A DNA stretch of 64,000 nucleotides, taken from positions 2,914,001-2,978,000 of the forward strand of contig NZ_CP107006.1 in NCBI RefSeq assembly GCF_022867795.2, given 5' to 3'. Origin of the DNA: Chitinophaga horti (lineage in GTDB: Bacteria > Bacteroidota > Bacteroidia > Chitinophagales > Chitinophagaceae). Both the position numbers and the translations under genes were made by a program. The notes beneath the pieces are model-generated. The model was given only the letters and a program-made list of their open reading frames with translations, ran no database searches and had not been told where the DNA came from. Below are positions 1 through 8,285 of this stretch, one piece after another. Positions within the stretch are counted from its first letter, which is position 1. Each line of letters begins with the position of its first letter.

Positions 1-21
1 AGCGGGCTCGCCTGCGGCCGG

Positions 22-1038
22 CTACCTGTCTGTTTTGCGGATAAAAGCCCGCTTAAATAGATTGTTGGATTTCCTATTCGTTTCATCAGCGTTTACAGTG
101 TTTTCGAAATAACGTTGATAAATTTCTTCCAGGCCATATTCCTTCTTCCGCACGCCCACTACGTTCAGGCCTTTACTTACGGCGAAACGTACCAGGTCGG
201 CCGTGATGTTATCGTTGGAGGACACCTCTATGACGTTGCCGGCTGTTGTTACCCGTTGCACCTGTTGCATCGCGCGCAGCTCGCTGATTTCCGTACCATC
301 CGGCAGCAGCGGCTTTTCTACCTCAATCTCTACGACGAGTTTTTCGCCGCCGAACATCTGCCGGGAAAGTGTGGCTACGTCGCCGTCTGCAAGCAGTTTT
401 CCACCTACGAAAATACCTACGCGGTCGCACACCTGTTGTACCTGGTGCAGGTGGTGAGATGATAACAGCACCGTGATGCCCTGTTCGCGGCTCAGGCGGC
501 TGATGAGCGCAAGAAACTCCCGCACACCACTCGGGTCGATGCCCAATGTAGGCTCATCCAGTATAATGACCTCTGGTTGTCTTATCAATACATCGGCCAG
601 GCCTAAACGCTGCTTCATCCCGCGGGAGTAAGTGCCGGCCTTTTTCCCGGTAGCATGCGCGAGGCCGACCAGCTCCATCATTTCCAGCGCCCGCTCGCGC
701 ACGAAGTTCTCGGGCAAACCGTTCAGGCGGCCGATATACACCAGGTTATCGAGGGCACTCATGCTGTCGTAAAAGCCCAGATTATCCGGCATGTACCCTA
801 CCTTACGTTTCACCTCGATAGGCCGCGTGGTAGCGTCAATACCGCACACCTTCGCCCGGCCTGCAGTAGGTTCCGTAAGTCCCAGCATCATGAGGATCGT
901 GGTCGTTTTACCCGCACCGTTTGGTCCAAGCAGGCCATAGATCTCACCTTTGTTGATGCGCAGGTGGAGATCGTCAACAGCCTTCAGTGAACCGTAGTTT
1001 TTGGTGAGTCCTTCCAGTTCAATGATTGCGTTTTGCAT
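22..1038 (-). CDS. ABC transporter ATP-binding protein
   Basis: Cytoplasmic ATPase subunit of an ABC transporter. Of 338 residues, the Walker A motif GPNGAGKT is at 38-45, the signature YSRGMKQRL at 137-145 and Walker B VIILDEPT at 157-164, followed by a SSHH switch histidine region near 194. The position where a Q-loop glutamine is usual reads YMPDN. The last ~90 residues form a C-terminal extension typical of the CcmA/YadG-like class of drug or membrane-protein exporters. It lies 10 bp behind the NEW3-domain gene on the same strand, so the two are probably one operon. A membrane permease would be expected to the left of the window. The substrate cannot be read from the sequence. Confidence 0.93.
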   Translation of the reverse strand: MQNAIIELEGLTKNYGSLKAVDDLHLRINKGEIYGLLGPNGAGKTTTILMMLGLTEPTAGRAKVCGIDATTRPIEVKRKVGYMPDNLGFYDSMSALDNLVYIGRLNGLPENFVRERALEMMELVGLAHATGKKAGTYSRGMKQRLGLADVLIRQPEVIILDEPTLGIDPSGVREFLALISRLSREQGITVLLSSHHLHQVQQVCDRVGIFVGGKLLADGDVATLSRQMFGGEKLVVEIEVEKPLLPDGTEISELRAMQQVQRVTTAGNVIEVSSNDNITADLVRFAVSKGLNVVGVRKKEYGLEEIYQRYFENTVNADETNRKSNNLFKRAFIRKTDR

Positions 1039-1048
1039 AATGAGCAGG

Positions 1049-1915
1049 CTATCTTCGCCCGTATTTTTTGATCAGGAGATAGATGATGGCGATGGCGGCC
1101 AGGATGATGACCACCCCTATCCAACCGGCCAGCAGCGAAGTAGTTACGGTCATGCGGAACATGGCACTGGCATTCACGCTGTTATTACGCGCCGTAAACG
1201 TGGTGACGTAATCGCCTGCAATCGTTTTATCGGGCACGTTAAGATTCGCTACCACGTCCACACTCTTACCGGGTTCGATGCGTTCGATCTTAGCCGGCTC
1301 GAACGTGGCGTCCCATTTGGATGGTGCCTGGGCGGAAACTTCTACCGCATCCAGCGGCAGCGTACCGGTGTTCTTTACAGTCAGGTGAATCGCTTTACGG
1401 CTGCCTTCCGTGATCTCGCCACTAAGCAAACCGTTGGGCGTTGTCAATTCCATGGCATAGGCACCTTTCACCACCGCTTCCAGCTGCAGTAAGAGCGTAT
1501 CGGTATTGCTGACAGCATGTACCGGGACCGTGTACTTGCCCGGTTTTGCTTCAGGCGCCGGCGTTAGTTCAATCGACACCTCCTGCGTACGACCCGAATC
1601 GGCGCGGAACGAAGTTACCTGCATACCATCCACCCGGAACATGAGATTCCAGCCACTCGGCGCAGCCGCGCTGAAATTGTAGATAACAGGCCTGGGCGCA
1701 GCATTGTGCAGCGTGGCACTGAAACGAAACGTTTCTTTGGAGGTAGCCTCCAGGTTCATCAGCCTGGCCGTGAAACTACCGGGCATACTATGCCCCCGTT
1801 GCGCAAAAGAAGTGGGTGAATGTGAAAGAAGAAAAGATACAGTGGCCAGTAACGGCAAAACATGATAGCATCTCCGGCCTTCGGTACGCCGGTGATGACG
1901 AATAAGCGCTGACAT
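1049..1915 (-). CDS. NEW3-domain membrane-anchored protein, first gene of the ABC operon
   Basis: A 288-residue exported protein. It begins with a basic stretch and a hydrophobic signal segment ending near SFAQ, contains two beta-sandwich repeats of the NEW3/COG1470 type (with the phrase VKNTGTLPLDAVEVSAQAP around 180-200), and ends in one membrane helix (about 258-283) followed by KKYGRR. This architecture suggests an outward-facing domain tethered to the inner membrane. Proteins of this kind are often encoded with ABC transporters in Bacteroidota and are presumed accessory subunits; that role is inference. A good promoter lies upstream, and the ATPase gene starts 10 bp after its stop. Confidence 0.8.
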   Translation of the reverse strand: MSALIRHHRRTEGRRCYHVLPLLATVSFLLSHSPTSFAQRGHSMPGSFTARLMNLEATSKETFRFSATLHNAAPRPVIYNFSAAAPSGWNLMFRVDGMQVTSFRADSGRTQEVSIELTPAPEAKPGKYTVPVHAVSNTDTLLLQLEAVVKGAYAMELTTPNGLLSGEITEGSRKAIHLTVKNTGTLPLDAVEVSAQAPSKWDATFEPAKIERIEPGKSVDVVANLNVPDKTIAGDYVTTFTARNNSVNASAMFRMTVTTSLLAGWIGVVIILAAIAIIYLLIKKYGRR

Positions 1916-1975
1916 AAATTAACAAATAGATTTTAAGTATTCATTAAAAAACAAAGCGCCTCTAAAAAGGCAGGC

Positions 1976-2006
1976 CAAAAATAAGCAGGTTGATTTTTTT
2001 TCCAAA
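1976..2006 (-). promoter_or_regulatory. Bacteroidota-type promoter for the NEW3/ABC operon
   Basis: On the minus strand TTTG (2003-2006) is followed after 19 bases by TATTTTTG (1976-1983), matching the TTTG / TAnnTTTG consensus of the Bacteroidota primary sigma factor. Transcription would begin near 1969, about 55 bases upstream of the start codon at 1915. Confidence 0.6.
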
Positions 2007-2113
2007 TACGGCGTGCGTATTTTTTTTAGGAACTGATATGGTCAAACTTTCCAAAACTGGATCTGTTTTCGATGCCCTGTTTTTCTGACCTTTATCGAAA
2101 GTAAATACACGTT

Positions 2114-3031
2114 ATGCATATCTTCATCATCGGCGCGGGCGCCATTGGTAAAGCGCTGGCCGTACTATTGCAGCAGGCAGGCAAAGCGGTAACACTGTTA
2201 CGAGGAAGCACCAACGACGTGCCGGCGCATACCCAACAGCTGCAGGTGACATTAGCCGACGGCCAAACCATCACTGCGGAGATACGTACGCAATCACTGG
2301 ATCACTTTACACATTTGAACGGGCTGATCGTACTGACCAGCAAATCGTTCGGGAATGAGCGACTGGCGCACCTTTTACGGCCGAAAACGGGTAACGCTCC
2401 CTTAGTTATATTACAGAATGGACTGGGTGTTGAGCAACCATTCATCCGTGAACACTTTACGGCCGTTTATCGTTGCGTATTATTCGTTACCAGCCAGGTG
2501 GAGAACACGATACGCTTCAAACCAGTTGCACCCTGTCCCATAGGCCATATCGACGGCACACCCGGACTCGAAGATGACATTGCAGCACTATTGGACACGC
2601 CGCATTTCCGTTTCAGGGGTGAGAAAAACATCCAGCCTGTCATCTGGAAGAAAGCGATCATCAACAGTGTATTCAATTCCGTATGTCCATTACTGGAGGT
2701 AGACAATGGCATTTTTCACCGCAACGCCGAAGCGCTCAACATTGCACGCGGAATCATCACCGAATGCCTGGCCGTAGCGGCTTTGCAGGGTGTGACCTTA
2801 TCACCGGCAGCCATAGAAGAAAACCTGCTGCAGATCAGCCGCCTGTCGGACGGCCAGCTTATTTCCACTTTACAGGACATTCGCCGGCAGCGTGACACGG
2901 AGATCGATACGTTAAATATAGCCATCGCGCGTATAGCCGCTGAACAAGGTGCGGAAGCGCTGGTAAAGGCTACCAGCCTGCTCGGGGAACTCACCAAACT
3001 AAAATCATTACAAGCCAGACAAGCCATATGA
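2114..3031 (+). CDS. Ketopantoate reductase family protein (PanE/ApbA)
   Basis: A 305-residue NAD(P)-binding enzyme of the ketopantoate reductase family. The nucleotide-binding motif IIGAGAIG lies at 5-12, the N-terminal Rossmann domain spans about 1-165 and the helical ApbA_C domain about 175-300, with the family-type lysine segment WKKAIINSVFN near 178-189. PanE reduces 2-dehydropantoate to pantoate with NADPH for coenzyme A synthesis, but the family has many paralogues of unknown substrate, so no symbol is given. The stop overlaps the start of the following SDR gene by 4 bp (ATGA), so the two are translationally coupled. Confidence 0.85.
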   Translation: MHIFIIGAGAIGKALAVLLQQAGKAVTLLRGSTNDVPAHTQQLQVTLADGQTITAEIRTQSLDHFTHLNGLIVLTSKSFGNERLAHLLRPKTGNAPLVILQNGLGVEQPFIREHFTAVYRCVLFVTSQVENTIRFKPVAPCPIGHIDGTPGLEDDIAALLDTPHFRFRGEKNIQPVIWKKAIINSVFNSVCPLLEVDNGIFHRNAEALNIARGIITECLAVAALQGVTLSPAAIEENLLQISRLSDGQLISTLQDIRRQRDTEIDTLNIAIARIAAEQGAEALVKATSLLGELTKLKSLQARQAI

Positions 3032-3771
3032 ACAAGATACTGATCACCGGCGCCAGCCGCGGCATTGGTGCGGCCACTGCCCTGCTGGCGGCACGACACG
3101 GCCTCACCGTCATCGTTAACTATCATCGTAACCAGGCGGCTGCTGATAAAGTCGTGCAAACCATTATGGACAGTGGCGGCAAGGCGCTCGCCGTGCAGGC
3201 AGACGTGTCTGCAGAAGCTGATATACTCCGCCTCTTCGAAGCCTGCGATCGTTTGCCCGGTACGCTCAGCGCGCTCGTCAACAACGCCGGCATTCTTGAA
3301 ACACAGATGCGCCTGGACCAGATGGATACTGCAAGGATACAACGCATACTTACGGCCAACGTAACCGGATCACTGCTCTGTGCCCGGGAGGCCATTAAAC
3401 GCATGTCGACACGCTATGGCGGCGAAGGCGGTGCGATCGTGAACGTATCTTCTGTGGCAGCCCGTACAGGAGCGCCGGGCGAATACATTGACTACGCGGC
3501 TTCCAAGGGAGCGATCGATGCGTTTACCATCGGGCTATCGAAAGAAGTAGCGGCAGAAGGGATTCGTGTGAATGGTGTGCGGCCCGGTTTTATACATACA
3601 GATATTCATGCCGATGGCGGCGAGCCGGGACGCGTGGAACGATTGCGGACGAGTATTCCCATGCAGCGTGGCGGTACCGCGGAAGAGATCGCAGACATCA
3701 TATGGTGGCTGTGTTCAGCACAGTCTACTTATGTAACCGGTGCGATCGTGGATGCAGCAGGTGGACGGTAA
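3028..3771 (+). CDS. SDR family oxidoreductase
   Basis: A classical short-chain dehydrogenase of 247 residues, the usual family length. The coenzyme motif TGASRGIG is at 7-14, NNAG at 85-88, the catalytic serine is in VSS near 140-142 and the active pair Y156-xxx-K160 is in YAASK. The C-terminal phrase VTGAIVDAAGGR is typical of glucose-1-dehydrogenase or FabG-like members. It overlaps the PanE-like gene by 4 bp, which suggests that both act on related carbonyl substrates, but the substrate is unknown. Confidence 0.9.
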   Translation: MNKILITGASRGIGAATALLAARHGLTVIVNYHRNQAAADKVVQTIMDSGGKALAVQADVSAEADILRLFEACDRLPGTLSALVNNAGILETQMRLDQMDTARIQRILTANVTGSLLCAREAIKRMSTRYGGEGGAIVNVSSVAARTGAPGEYIDYAASKGAIDAFTIGLSKEVAAEGIRVNGVRPGFIHTDIHADGGEPGRVERLRTSIPMQRGGTAEEIADIIWWLCSAQSTYVTGAIVDAAGGR

Positions 3772-3850
3772 TTCCGGATTGTCGTTTTTGTTCTATTTCT
3801 GCAACAACACGCCCCGTAATTTTACGCCATCGAAAAAACACACCGCTACG

Positions 3851-4471
3851 ATGAGTAAAATTTTCTTTGACAATGGGATCTCCCTCGACGGTTACTTCGC
3901 CGGCGAAAACCGGGGGCCCGACAACCCGCTTGGCGACGGAGGCACCACGATACATACGTGGATGTATCATCAGCGCGCCTTCCTGAAAAACCTGGGCATA
4001 GACGACGGCGACAGTGAAGGCGCCGACAACCGGCTGGTAAGCGAAACATTATCGAGAACAGGCGCCTACATCATGGGCAAACGCATGTTCGAAGAGGGTG
4101 AAGTGAACTGGCCCGAAAACCTTTATAAAACGGACGTATTCGTCCTGACGCATGAAAAACGTGAACCATGGAAGCAAAAGGGAAATACGACTTTCTATTT
4201 CGTCAATGATGGAATAGAAAGTGCCGTAGCCCGCGCCCGTCAATCGGCCGGTGGCAAAGACATCCGGATACAGGGCGGCGCAATGATGATCCAGCAGTTT
4301 CTCAACGCGGGGCTGGTAGATGAATGCCTTATTCACATCGCCCCGTTGATTTTAGGCAGTGGCATCCGGTTGTTCGAAGGTATCGATGCAGACCGCTTCT
4401 CCTTATCCATTAAAGAGGTGATCCACTCCACCCTCACTACACACATCAGGTACGAAATCAGAAATAAGTAA
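3851..4471 (+). CDS. Dihydrofolate reductase family protein (RibD C-terminal-like)
   Basis: A 206-residue protein of the DHFR/RibD_C fold. It starts SKIFFDNGISLDGYFAG and contains TYIMGKRMFEEGE-like and VFVLTHEKREPW segments, then GGAMMIQQFLNAGLVDECLIHIAPLILG, which is the usual signature of YyaP/YwjB-type members. The ATG at 3851 was chosen over an in-frame upstream start at 3740, because the upstream extension lies inside the preceding SDR gene and has no family similarity. It probably binds NADPH; the substrate of this subgroup is not known. It may be co-transcribed with the two genes before it (79 bp gap). Confidence 0.85.
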   Translation: MSKIFFDNGISLDGYFAGENRGPDNPLGDGGTTIHTWMYHQRAFLKNLGIDDGDSEGADNRLVSETLSRTGAYIMGKRMFEEGEVNWPENLYKTDVFVLTHEKREPWKQKGNTTFYFVNDGIESAVARARQSAGGKDIRIQGGAMMIQQFLNAGLVDECLIHIAPLILGSGIRLFEGIDADRFSLSIKEVIHSTLTTHIRYEIRNK

Positions 4472-4481
4472 ACAGGGAACC

Positions 4482-5033
4482 ATGCTTATTCATGCAAAAA
4501 AATGTGCTGCGCTTGCGCTGCTGGCCATAGTATTGTTATCAGCCTTTCAACCGCAGGCCGCCCCGGCTGCGGAATCACCAACAGTTCATTACTTTCCTTC
4601 CGCCAAAAAGGAACTGCTGGGCAAAATTATTGGCCGGTGGATCACGCAAACGACAGTACTGCCAAAGGACGGCCAACCCAGATTTAAAACGCTCGGAAGT
4701 GATGTGTACCAGTGGTCGCCCGATGGCAACTTCGTCGTGCACACCGCCTACGGCATCCGCGACAAATCCGGGTTCGGCGCCATCGAAATCATCGGCTACA
4801 ACACAGAGACCGGCGCATTCAACAGCTACAACTTTAACCCCGACGGCAGCTTTAACATCGACCCGCTCACTATCGAAAACGATGTTTGGGTATGGACCGG
4901 AAAGAAAGTGCGCTCCACAGGCAGGTTTAGCAACGACAGCAACACCTTTTCCGTGAAACATGACATCACCGCCGATGGCAAAACTTATGAACCATTTATG
5001 GATGGAACATTAAGTAAAGGCGCTGCATTCTAA
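4482..5033 (+). CDS. Secreted DUF1579-like protein
   Basis: A 183-residue protein with a clear signal peptide (residues 1-29, hydrophobic core CAALALLAIVLLSAF, cleavage probably after AAPAA). The mature part resembles the DUF1579-type small beta-barrel: a GRWITQTTVLP segment, then YQWSPDGNFVVHTAYG and a C-terminal DGTLSKG. No catalytic motif can be named. It starts 10 bp behind the DHFR-like gene and ends just before a strong terminator, so it is the last gene of this plus-strand run. Confidence 0.65.
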   Translation: MLIHAKKCAALALLAIVLLSAFQPQAAPAAESPTVHYFPSAKKELLGKIIGRWITQTTVLPKDGQPRFKTLGSDVYQWSPDGNFVVHTAYGIRDKSGFGAIEIIGYNTETGAFNSYNFNPDGSFNIDPLTIENDVWVWTGKKVRSTGRFSNDSNTFSVKHDITADGKTYEPFMDGTLSKGAAF

Positions 5034-5056
5034 AAGGCAGTTCTATGGAACAAAAA

Positions 5057-5080
5057 GCTCCGGCGCTGGCCGGAGCTTTT
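5057..5080. terminator. Bidirectional intrinsic terminator
   Basis: GCTCCGGC (5057-5064) pairs with GCCGGAGC (5069-5076) around a four-base loop, with A-rich sequence on the left and a T-run on the right. It separates the convergent genes ending at 5033 and 5081 and can serve both. Confidence 0.85.
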
Positions 5081-5890
5081 TTATTTCTTTACGATCATGG
5101 CCGAATTTTCCTGGAATAAGATCTGCTGGTTCAGGTACTCGAGCGGCGTTTGGTTAGAGAACTCGCGAAACTCCCGGATAAAGTGCGACTGATCACAGTA
5201 ATTCAGGTCGTATGCGATATCCGACAACCTCATGTCCCCCTTCCGCCGCAATGCTTCGATCGACCTTTCAAACCGCGCGATTTTCAGGAACTGTTTGGGC
5301 GAAAAACCCACCGTCGATTTAAAGCGCCTTTCCAGTTGCCGCTCGGAGATATTATACATCGTGAGCAGGTGGCGGATGACCGTTTTCTGGTTAACCTGGT
5401 GAATCATACGCCAGCCGGCTTCTGCGATAGGGTCCGTACTGGCATTTTCCGTCAGCTTTTTGCTGAAGAACCTGATGAGGATACTGATCCGCCGCGTTTG
5501 CAAAGGCTCGTCCAGCAAGGCGTCGGTAAGCCACTGCGGAACGAAGTTGACCAGGTCGGGCAGCTCATTGACGAGGTGGCAGGCATCTACCTTAAAGAAC
5601 AGTTTTACCGCATGCGGATAAAAGCTGACGCCCGTGGTGGTAAATGAGGGCTGTATGCCGCATTCATACGGCAGTGTATTTAACCCGCTGAGATAGGACA
5701 GCGGCAAAAAGTTTGTCCCGTGATAGATGGCAGAGTGACCGTCATTATGCTGAAAAACCAACCGGGGAAATCTTCTGGCGAACATCCTGAAGGTATTGTC
5801 TTCGGGAGACAATGACCTGGAGTCCATGGTCCAGAAAAAACGGATATATTTTTCGAGGCATTGGGGAGGCTGGATGATATTAAAGTCCAT
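5081..5890 (-). CDS. AraC family transcriptional regulator
   Basis: A 269-residue DNA-binding protein. The C-terminal part (about 165-260) carries the two helix-turn-helix units of the AraC family, with ISERQLERRFKSTVGFSPKQF and a second unit ending DQSHFIREFREFSNQTP. The N-terminal part resembles the DUF6597 or ligand-sensing domain common in Bacteroidota AraC proteins. It is the last gene of a minus-strand run (hydrolase, Crp/Fnr, deformylase, AraC), separated from the deformylase by 116 bp, so it may have its own promoter. Its targets are unknown. Confidence 0.92.
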   Translation of the reverse strand: MDFNIIQPPQCLEKYIRFFWTMDSRSLSPEDNTFRMFARRFPRLVFQHNDGHSAIYHGTNFLPLSYLSGLNTLPYECGIQPSFTTTGVSFYPHAVKLFFKVDACHLVNELPDLVNFVPQWLTDALLDEPLQTRRISILIRFFSKKLTENASTDPIAEAGWRMIHQVNQKTVIRHLLTMYNISERQLERRFKSTVGFSPKQFLKIARFERSIEALRRKGDMRLSDIAYDLNYCDQSHFIREFREFSNQTPLEYLNQQILFQENSAMIVKK

Positions 5891-6006
5891 GGTTGCGCGT
5901 GACCGTTTATACTATCAAAATATCGGCAATTCTGCGCAAATAACAGCAAATGACGATGAAAAAATAGGATAAAACCGACATGGGGGGGGCGCTCCAGTAT
6001 GCCCGG

Positions 6007-6534
6007 TTATACAAACCTCATCAAATATCCCGGGCGCACCTTGCCTTCCATAATCCGTTTCAACTTAGCCGCTATCAACTTCTTCGTCAACGGCTTCAGA
6101 TAATCGAGGAACAGCACACCCGCTGTGTGGTCATATTCGTGCTGTATCATCCTGGCGGTGGCACCGCTGAACGTGCGCGTTTGCCGTTCAAATCGTTCGT
6201 TGAAATACGCAATGGTGATCGCCCAATTTCTTGTTATCATCTGCGACAAACCCGGAATACTTAAACATCCCTCCTCCTCGTCCCACAGTTCCGGCGACCG
6301 TGCGATGATACGGGCATTGATGAACGTTTCTCGAAATTCTTCTTCCTGGTTACTGACAACAAACAACCGGATGGGCACACCGATCTGTGACGCCGCCAGT
6401 CCGCAGCCATTGGCATTCTTCATCGTCTCCCACATATCAGCGATCAGCGTATTCAAGCCGGGATAGGATGGATCAATATCGTTGCAGGATTGTTTTAAAA
6501 TGCTGTGCCCGTAAGCGAAAATAGCGCGTTTCAT
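6007..6534 (-). CDS. def: Peptide deformylase
   Basis: Metal-dependent hydrolase that removes the N-formyl group from nascent proteins. All three family motifs are visible in the 175-residue product: GCGLAASQ (43-50), EGCLS with the metal-binding Cys (88-92) and QHEYDH with the two metal-binding His residues and the catalytic Glu (131-136). The last motif continues TAG where LxG is usual. The ATG at 6534 is preferred over an upstream in-frame TTG at 6552 because family members start MKxxIxAYG. This may be a secondary copy, since it lies among regulators and not beside fmt or ruvX. Confidence 0.9.
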   Translation of the reverse strand: MKRAIFAYGHSILKQSCNDIDPSYPGLNTLIADMWETMKNANGCGLAASQIGVPIRLFVVSNQEEEFRETFINARIIARSPELWDEEEGCLSIPGLSQMITRNWAITIAYFNERFERQTRTFSGATARMIQHEYDHTAGVLFLDYLKPLTKKLIAAKLKRIMEGKVRPGYLMRFV

Positions 6535-6590
6535 TCCCTGGATTTTATACAAAGTTCCAAAGAATAACAGATGGAGGCAATGAATCTATG

Positions 6591-7157
6591 TTAACTAATC
6601 TGGCGTCGGATGCGGCTTAGACCCTGGGGCGTAATGCCGATATAGGAAGCCACATATTTGAGCGGAATAAATTTAAGTATGTCCGGGCGTTCGGAAAAGA
6701 GCCGTAAATAGCGCTCCCTGGCCGTATATTTCAAGAGCGAAAGCTCCCTTTCACTTTTGGCAAGAAACAGCTTTTCCGACACAAATCTGCCCAGGTAGTT
6801 GCCCGCCTGCGTTTCCGCGTACACACGTTGAAGATCTTCATAAGAAATTCGCCATGCCACTGTTTCAGTCAGTGCCTGCAATGCACATTCGGACGGTGTT
6901 CGCGTCAGGAAGGATGGGTAAGCACAGGTAAATTCTTTGTCAAAACAAAAATCGAACGTGAGCTCCTGCTCATCGCCGGGGATATAAAAACGCACAATAC
7001 CCGTTTCCACAAACGACAGGAATTGTTCCGTTTCTCCCACCTGGGTAATGATCTCGTTTTTGGCAAAGACCCTCCTGGCGAAATGGGAAGCAATGAACTG
7101 CCATTCCTTTTCCTGTAACCGGATGATGCGCTCGTAATATTCCCGGATGTATCCCAT
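6591..7157 (-). CDS. Crp/Fnr family transcriptional regulator
   Basis: A 188-residue regulator with an N-terminal cyclic-nucleotide-binding-like beta roll (about 20-110, including LSFVETGIVRFYIPGDEQELTFDFCFDKEF) and a short C-terminal winged helix (KYVASYIGITPQGLSRIRR). The first HTH helix is compact, as in the small Bacteroidota Crp paralogues that do not necessarily bind cAMP. No cysteine cluster for an iron-sulfur centre is seen. It starts 19 bp after the hydrolase gene on the same strand. Confidence 0.88.
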   Translation of the reverse strand: MGYIREYYERIIRLQEKEWQFIASHFARRVFAKNEIITQVGETEQFLSFVETGIVRFYIPGDEQELTFDFCFDKEFTCAYPSFLTRTPSECALQALTETVAWRISYEDLQRVYAETQAGNYLGRFVSEKLFLAKSERELSLLKYTARERYLRLFSERPDILKFIPLKYVASYIGITPQGLSRIRRQIS

Positions 7158-7176
7158 ACTTCAATTTAACACATTT

Positions 7177-7806
7177 TTATCGCAGCACAAAAGCAGTCAC
7201 CTCCTGTGCCAGCTCATCCAGGAACTTCGGCCTGTCAGTTATGGTGTCTGTTATCCCCGGAGGCAATTCATTCATGAAACTGAAATGGCCGCCGTCTTCC
7301 ACAATGCGCACATTGGCACCCGCAAGTAAATCCAACTGCGCTGCCGGCGTGATCACGTCTCTCCTTCCACCCCAGGCCTGGATCTCACCTGTTACCTGCA
7401 CCAGCGCGCCAGGAGCATTGAAATAGCCTGTTGGCGGGGCGAATAAGACCAACTTCTTTAACTGCTGGTCAACGGCTATCGGCAGCGCGTTGCCCGGGCC
7501 TGTATACAGCTGTCCGCCTGCTATGGCCAGCAACAGCGTAGCCCCTATGGAATGCCCAATGCCGGTGACGGGCAGGCCATATGCGGCGAGTTCCTGCAGC
7601 GCGGCATTGAGTGTAGCGGCGCGGCCAAGCAGTACGTCCGGCGAAGGCGATGGGCTGGCAAAACGTTCGAACACAGGGGCGATCACATTGATACCGTTGC
7701 CGTGAAGATGACGGAGCAGGGGCGCATGGCGTTCTGGGTTACCGCCGGCACCGGCGGCGAAAAGGACGGAGGCAATGGGGTTTGATGCTTCGAGGCGAAT
7801 GGTCAT
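7177..7806 (-). CDS. Alpha/beta hydrolase
   Basis: A 209-residue serine hydrolase fold. The nucleophile elbow GHSIG is at 84-88 (Ser86), an oxyanion-type FAAGAGGNP loop lies near 16-24, and a late GGHFSFM supplies the candidate catalytic His. It belongs to the group of small YdeN/dienelactone-like hydrolases; the substrate is not known. The ATG at 7806 is chosen because the longer frame (to 7908) adds 34 residues with no family character. It is followed at 19 bp by the Crp/Fnr gene, so the two may be co-transcribed. Confidence 0.82.
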   Translation of the reverse strand: MTIRLEASNPIASVLFAAGAGGNPERHAPLLRHLHGNGINVIAPVFERFASPSPSPDVLLGRAATLNAALQELAAYGLPVTGIGHSIGATLLLAIAGGQLYTGPGNALPIAVDQQLKKLVLFAPPTGYFNAPGALVQVTGEIQAWGGRRDVITPAAQLDLLAGANVRIVEDGGHFSFMNELPPGITDTITDRPKFLDELAQEVTAFVLR

Positions 7807-7947
7807 GTTTGTTAATAATTTGGGGATGCAATTTAAGGGATAAACAGGACGAGTGCGCATACGCACCATCGGAATGAGGAGAATACCTGTTGAAACGTTA
7901 TCTGCCACACTATGTCATCCTTTTTCCTGTTGCAGGGAATACCTGTC

Positions 7948-8116
7948 AAAAAAAAGTAAGGGGACGGCAAGCCCCCTTACCCTATGTATATATAGAGAAG
8001 CCTCCTGCCTTATGTTTATTCCCAATATGTCAAAGAACTACACGATGTTACTTTTAACACCGTTCCCGCGTGACCTTTAGCGCATCTTACGACGGTGCAT
8101 ATCAGGCACTTTTCCG
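7948..8116 (-). ncRNA. Candidate small RNA with boxA-like motif and strong terminator
   Basis: This 479-bp gap (7807-8285) has no credible ORF, yet the minus strand shows a complete transcription unit: ATTG (8149-8152), 18 bases, CACCTTTG (8123-8130, one mismatch to TAnnTTTG), then at the other end a terminator in which GTAAGGGG pairs with CCCCTTAC (7956-7980) followed by eight U (7948-7955). No flanking gene needs a minus-strand terminator there. Inside, GTTCTTTGACATATTG (8023-8038) resembles the boxA antitermination motif, and CACCGT / ACGGTG can pair. The predicted RNA is about 170 nt. No known RNA family was recognised. Confidence 0.35.
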
Positions 8117-8172
8117 GGGATGCAAAGGTGCATATTCGACGCTCGCTTCAATGATCATTATCTGTTTAAATC

Positions 8173-8194
8173 TGATCCTGAACTGCGTCTTTTT
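8173..8194 (+). repeat. First copy of a 22-bp motif flanking the AraC gene
   Basis: TGATCCTGAACTGCG followed by TCTTTTT occurs here, about 92 bp upstream of the AraC start at 8286. A second copy with one base changed (TGATCCTGAACTGCG then ACTTTTT) lies at 9918-9939, about 69 bp upstream of the minus-strand gene starting at 9849. A pair of regulator sites is possible. Confidence 0.4.
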
Positions 8195-8285
8195 TTTGCT
8201 GGCTGAAAGTGATTCTTTATTTTAGCGCTCTCCTATTTAGCAAAAACATCAAGCGGGTATTGTTAACACCTTAAACCATATTGCT

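Noticed and set aside
7853-8080. Plus-strand open frame of 75 codons
   Set aside because: Runs through the hairpin-A-tract and the promoter region of the hydrolase gene, no similarity to known proteins, poor composition.
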